NCBI RefSeq assembly: GCF_014274685.1
Contig: NZ_CP060393.1
Location: 1,175,501 to 1,239,500 of the forward strand
Reading direction: 5' to 3'
Origin: Edaphobacter sp. 4G125
Lineage (GTDB): Bacteria; Acidobacteriota; Terriglobia; Terriglobales; Acidobacteriaceae
Length of the DNA stretch: 64,000 bases
Shown here: positions 60,757-64,000 of the stretch, piece by piece
Layout: every line of letters begins with the position of its first letter
Position numbering within the stretch: the stretch's first letter is position 1
Notes under the pieces: generated by a model
What the model was told of the DNA's origin: nothing
The model's input: the letters and a program-made list of their open reading frames with translations, nothing else
The model's database searches: none
Program-made: the position numbers and the translations under genes

Positions 60757-62222
60757 GTGATGTGACCGTGTCGTTCGAAGCGGGAATTGGTTCCGAGTTC
60801 GGAGATATATTGTCGAACAGGCCAAACATTTCTGAAAAGTTAAAAGTGGGTCTTTTGGCATGTGCTTATTTCGAGTATTGGCGTATGTTCTCTCCGGAAT
60901 TTAGGCAAGACGTCGAAAGTGATTTGGAACGTATCGCGAAAAGGCTTGGGAAGGACGTTGATCTCATCTACCCGGGGGTAGTGGACACGCTCGATAGCGC
61001 GGACCGAGCGGGTCGCGCTTTCGCCGAAGCTGGCATCGGGATGCTTATCGTTGTCGATGGCACCTACGTGCCCGACTATATGGCCCTCCAAGCGATCGAC
61101 TATATCCCGCATGTTCCTGTAGTGATGTTTACGACGCAAGTGGAAGAGAACATCACCCCCCAGGACAATTACGAATATCTCATGCGCAACAGTGCAATGA
61201 TCGGCACTGCTCAGCTTTCAGCTACGTTTACAAAGATGGGGCGAGAATACGACATTGTGGTGGGCTCGCTTGCCGAAGAACGTCCGTTTGAAGAGATTGC
61301 TGGGATAGCTCGTGTACATCTCGTCGTCGCTCGCTTAAAGAAATTGAATATTGGTGTCGTTGGCCATGTGTTTCGGGGAATGTACGATCTGGAAAATGAC
61401 CGGACCAGAGTGCGAGGTTTCCTTGGGCCCAATGTCATCACGGTTGAGCTTGCACATCTTCTTCGGCAGTGGGAAGGCGTGCAGGACGAAGACACAAGGG
61501 AGGTTGCAAAGACTCTAGCTCGGCGCTTCCGCCAGCAGGGACCAAAAGAAGAGGATTGGTACAGATCCGTACGGCTGGCGATCGCCATGGAGCGCTTGGT
61601 TGAACATTTGCGCCTAGATTCGTTGTGTGTGCTAGGGCAGCATCACATCGAAAAAGCTACTGGAGCGCCGACCCGACTTGGCGCCTGTATGATGCTCGAA
61701 AAAGGAAAGCACCTCGTCGGGTCGGAAGGAGACATTATTGGTCTTACGATGATGCATATCCTGTACTGGCTTACAGGGAATTCACCGCTGGCGGCCGAAT
61801 GGGGTCAGTACGATGCTGCTCACAACGCGCTCTTGCTTGTTGGACATGGCATGGCCTCACCTGCGCTCGCTGGCTCCGATGACCGCATAACGCTAACCAG
61901 CGCCCCGGAAGAATGGGGCTTTCAGGGGGCGGGTATCAATATGGAATTCATTATGAGTCCGGGAACAGTAACAATGGCCCATATGCTCGACACGCCGAAA
62001 GGATGGCAAATGCTAATCTCTGGAGGCGAAGCGCTGGATTACCCATGCCTTCCTTGCCAAGAGGTACACGCTCTGGTCAAGGTTGAGCGGCCAGTGAAGG
62101 AATACTTAGTGGAGCTACAGCGTCGTGGTGTCACTCACCATGTAGTTGTCGCTCACGGCGACGTTCGGCGCGAATTACAAAAATTAGCGTCGGTCCTGCA
62201 GATTGGATCGTTCGTTCTTTAA
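60753..62222 (+). CDS. L-fucose/L-arabinose isomerase-family protein
   Basis: 489 residues in the FucI/AraA fold (aldose-ketose isomerisation). Segments consistent with the family are VGLLACAYFEYWRMF, DTLDSADRAGRAFAEAGIGMLIVVDGTYVPD, GHVFRGMYD, LGQHHIEKATGAPTRLGACMMLEKGKHL with a Glu, and EWGQYDAAHNALLLVGHG with two His, fitting the Glu/Asp/His metal site. It is longer than typical enzymes by an N-terminal extension of about 30 residues. Likely isomerises the sugar released after deacetylation; which sugar cannot be told. ATGA overlap with the ASRT gene couples translation. Confidence 0.83.
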   Translation: MSDVTVSFEAGIGSEFGDILSNRPNISEKLKVGLLACAYFEYWRMFSPEFRQDVESDLERIAKRLGKDVDLIYPGVVDTLDSADRAGRAFAEAGIGMLIVVDGTYVPDYMALQAIDYIPHVPVVMFTTQVEENITPQDNYEYLMRNSAMIGTAQLSATFTKMGREYDIVVGSLAEERPFEEIAGIARVHLVVARLKKLNIGVVGHVFRGMYDLENDRTRVRGFLGPNVITVELAHLLRQWEGVQDEDTREVAKTLARRFRQQGPKEEDWYRSVRLAIAMERLVEHLRLDSLCVLGQHHIEKATGAPTRLGACMMLEKGKHLVGSEGDIIGLTMMHILYWLTGNSPLAAEWGQYDAAHNALLLVGHGMASPALAGSDDRITLTSAPEEWGFQGAGINMEFIMSPGTVTMAHMLDTPKGWQMLISGGEALDYPCLPCQEVHALVKVERPVKEYLVELQRRGVTHHVVVAHGDVRRELQKLASVLQIGSFVL

Positions 62223-62240
62223 CGAAAAGAGGATATTCGA

Positions 62241-62978
62241 TTGAAAGCACTTGTTCTCGGCGCGCATCTCGATGATAGTGTCATTGCCCTCGGTGGAATA
62301 TTGCGCAAAATGGCGAATGCGGGATGCGATGTAAATGTCGTTTGCTTCGGCCATAGTGATGAGGACTTTGCGGATATTGCCGACAAAGAAACGGCCGCGG
62401 AGCGTATTACGGCTCAGGCTGTCGCAGCTCACAAGATCCTCGGAGTGAAGTCGTTTGAATGTTTCCACTATCCAGACTATGCAGTTCAGGAGAACCGAGA
62501 GACATACCGGCTTTGCATTGAAAGTATCCGCAAATACGAACCGGATATCGTTTTTGGTCACTCCTGGAATGAATATTTTCAACATCGGGCGATGGCGCGC
62601 TTGAGCTGCGACTCATGGTGGCAGGCGGCTTGGAGTTGCAGTGCCGATTTAGGACCGCCATGGTTCGCAAGGTCTCTTTACCATTTCGAGGTAATCCAAT
62701 CGCTCTCAGAGCCAAGCGATATCGTCGATATTTCCGAAACTTTCGAGGCGAAGATGGCAGCCTGGCGATGCTTCCAATCGAGTTCGGATATCGTCGAGCC
62801 GAAATCAGAGGATGAAAAATCTTCTCGTCGAAACTATGGCTCAACGATGGGATCGCTAACTGAGCAACTTGAAACGCGCGCTCGGTATTACGGAAGTCTA
62901 ATTGGCGTTAGATATGCGGAAGCATTGAAGAGATCCGATTTCCTCCCCCGAGCAGTACATGACATCAAGCTTCTTTAA
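62241..62978 (+). CDS. PIG-L/LmbE-family deacetylase
   Basis: 245 residues. The zinc-binding signature is GAHLDD (His9, Asp11, Asp12, the AHxDD form), and SWNEYFQHRAMA supplies the third ligand (His115). The family hydrolyses N-acetyl groups of GlcNAc-containing compounds (GlcNAc-PI, mycothiol and bacillithiol precursors, chitobiose). The start is a TTG at 62241 with GAGG upstream. No signal peptide. A second deacetylase next to a NodB-type one suggests either two acetyl groups or two different amino-sugar positions on one substrate. Confidence 0.87.
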   Translation: MKALVLGAHLDDSVIALGGILRKMANAGCDVNVVCFGHSDEDFADIADKETAAERITAQAVAAHKILGVKSFECFHYPDYAVQENRETYRLCIESIRKYEPDIVFGHSWNEYFQHRAMARLSCDSWWQAAWSCSADLGPPWFARSLYHFEVIQSLSEPSDIVDISETFEAKMAAWRCFQSSSDIVEPKSEDEKSSRRNYGSTMGSLTEQLETRARYYGSLIGVRYAEALKRSDFLPRAVHDIKLL

Positions 62979-62992
62979 AAAAGGTAACGACA

Positions 62993-63469
62993 ATGCCCTA
63001 TGGATTTCTTTTTCTGGCCGTAGCGAGCCTCGGCATGATCGGTGTTTTGCACAAGGTGGCGGATCATAGGCGATGCCGGCCAGAGGCCATCAATTTATTT
63101 ATCTTTCTTGGTGGCGTTGTAGTAATGAGCGTACTCTCCTTCTGGCGCTTCGGAGCTGCAGGCGTGCTGGATACCCCCCGTATCGCATGGGTTACTGCTG
63201 CGACGTGCGGTCTTCTTGCCTCTCTGGCCATCTTGAGCTTTCAGCGCGGAGTCCGGTACGGAAAAATATCAACAAGCTGGCTCGTTATTAATCTCTCAAT
63301 GGCCGTCCCTACTGTGTTATCGATTGTGGTCTACCGCGAAGAAATCACGAGACGACGAGCGGTTGGGTTGCTGTTGGCTGTTGCGACGCTTGTTATTCTT
63401 TGGCGGGAAAGAGTGCGAGAGGAAGCAAGCGGCGAGGTTATTGCCATTGCCCAAGTGCCGGAGAAATAA
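62993..63469 (+). CDS. Half-size EamA/DMT transporter, first subunit
   Basis: 158 residues with five predicted membrane helices (YGFLFLAVASLGMIGVL, FIFLGGVVVMSVL, WVTAATCGLLASLAIL, STSWLVINLSMAVPTVL, RAVGLLLAVATLVIL). This is one half of a normal ten-helix DMT transporter, like EmrE or a split EamA. The next gene encodes the other half two bases downstream, so the pair probably forms a heterodimeric exporter or importer of a small solute. An AAGG-type site is present before the ATG. Confidence 0.8.
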   Translation: MPYGFLFLAVASLGMIGVLHKVADHRRCRPEAINLFIFLGGVVVMSVLSFWRFGAAGVLDTPRIAWVTAATCGLLASLAILSFQRGVRYGKISTSWLVINLSMAVPTVLSIVVYREEITRRRAVGLLLAVATLVILWRERVREEASGEVIAIAQVPEK

Positions 63470-63471
63470 AT

Positions 63472-63891
63472 ATGTATCAGCGTTACATGGCATTGGCATT
63501 TGTTACTAATGGCCTCGGAGCTTATGGGCTTCGTGTTTTGGCCGGCGCGGGCCTCGGGAACCTAGAAACCCGATATTTAGTGATATGGTATTCGGCCGGC
63601 TCGATCCTGGCTCTCGCGGTTGCCATACCTCACTTGGGTAAGCTTGCGGTAAGGGAACTTGGCATCGGCATTTTGATGGCATTTTGTAGCGTTCTTGGAC
63701 AGACCGGTATGGCTCTTGCAATGTCGGGCGGAATTCCAGGCTACGTGGTTTTTCCTGTGGCAGTTGGAGGTGGTCTAATTTTAGTGGTGATGGTAGGTGT
63801 ATTTGTGTTTGGTGAGCGGCTGAGCCTCCTCATTGGTATCGGAATCGCAAGCGGTCTTGCATCTCTGATTCTTCTCGCACTGCCGAGTTGA
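63472..63891 (+). CDS. Half-size EamA/DMT transporter, second subunit
   Basis: 139 residues from the ATG at 63472, two bases after the stop of the first subunit; the longer open frame upstream overlaps that gene and is not used. About five membrane helices (YMALAFVTNGLGAYGL, YLVIWYSAGSILALAVAI, LGIGILMAFCSVLGQTGMALAM, YVVFPVAVGGGLILVVMVGVFVFGE, LLIGIGIASGLASLILLA). The FGERLS segment matches the EamA end-of-helix pattern. Last gene of the glycan operon. No gene or terminator hairpin is seen in the remaining 109 bases. Confidence 0.8.
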   Translation: MYQRYMALAFVTNGLGAYGLRVLAGAGLGNLETRYLVIWYSAGSILALAVAIPHLGKLAVRELGIGILMAFCSVLGQTGMALAMSGGIPGYVVFPVAVGGGLILVVMVGVFVFGERLSLLIGIGIASGLASLILLALPS

Positions 63892-64000
63892 GCATCTACT
63901 GTTCTAGGAGTTCGCAGCAGGAATAGGACGCATTGCTCTCCGCGGGCCCCTTTGTACTGGACGATAAATCTTGGGTAAATTGGCTGCAGTATTGCATGAC

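Noticed and set aside
1..64000. CRISPR array or transposon
   Set aside because: No regularly spaced repeats of 25-40 bases, no Cas genes and no recognisable transposase were found by reading both strands.

Overview
The window looks like a chromosomal segment of an Acidobacteriota bacterium, most likely class Terriglobia (Granulicella, Edaphobacter or Terriglobus type). The grounds are three very large TonB-dependent receptors of the Oar/carboxypeptidase-regulatory type, each followed by carbohydrate-active or hydrolytic genes, moderately high GC, intergenic repeats of a kind I associate with that group, and a mixture of housekeeping and glycan-scavenging genes. No rRNA, intact tRNA, CRISPR array or recognisable transposase was seen.

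Layout. 1-12.9 kb is mostly housekeeping: a partial outer-membrane protein, citrate synthase, a ThiO-like glycine oxidase, a membrane-anchored coiled-coil protein, a 23-residue Lys/Ala peptide gene, thiolase, a methyltransferase, L-serine dehydratase, a YifB/ComM ATPase, an epimerase/oxidoreductase pair and a DUF2237 protein. 13.1-16.4 kb is a TonB-dependent receptor. 16.5-24.1 kb is a sialic-acid locus (GntR repressor, NanA-like lyase, MFS transporter, TonB receptor, secreted sialidase) with a matching tandem TTGATA-type site at two places. 24.3-31.5 kb holds two divergent operons around a two-component system. One carries a porin-like protein and a type-1 copper protein. The other carries a beta-barrel protein, two c-type cytochromes and a soluble CuA protein, with a HprK-like kinase and a nucleotidyltransferase at its end.

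33.8-45.9 kb is the most striking part: a tightly overlapping nine-gene minus-strand operon with five cobalamin-binding-type radical SAM enzymes, one SPASM-type radical SAM enzyme, two methyltransferases and a methyltransferase-amidohydrolase fusion. It converges on and overlaps the kinase/nucleotidyltransferase pair. The set looks like an uncharacterised biosynthetic pathway that makes C-methylated or C-C-coupled products, possibly a peptide-derived one; no precursor was found. 46.3-50.3 kb is a small respiratory or NO/oxygen-response module (hemerythrin, 7Fe ferredoxin, orphan A2-type haem-copper oxidase subunit I, cupin-DUF2249, Crp/Fnr regulator), flanked by tRNA-like remnants and a gene-poor 1.6 kb stretch.

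51.9-63.9 kb is a complete-looking but unfamiliar carbohydrate-utilisation locus. A rare IclR-HTH/periplasmic-binding-protein fusion regulator has an IclR-like palindrome at its own start. It is divergent from a Tat-exported TIM-barrel protein, a TonB receptor, a polysaccharide deacetylase, a metal-site-less M24 (creatinase-like) protein, an ASRT-family small-molecule-binding protein, a FucI/AraA-type isomerase, a PIG-L deacetylase and two half-size EamA transporters.
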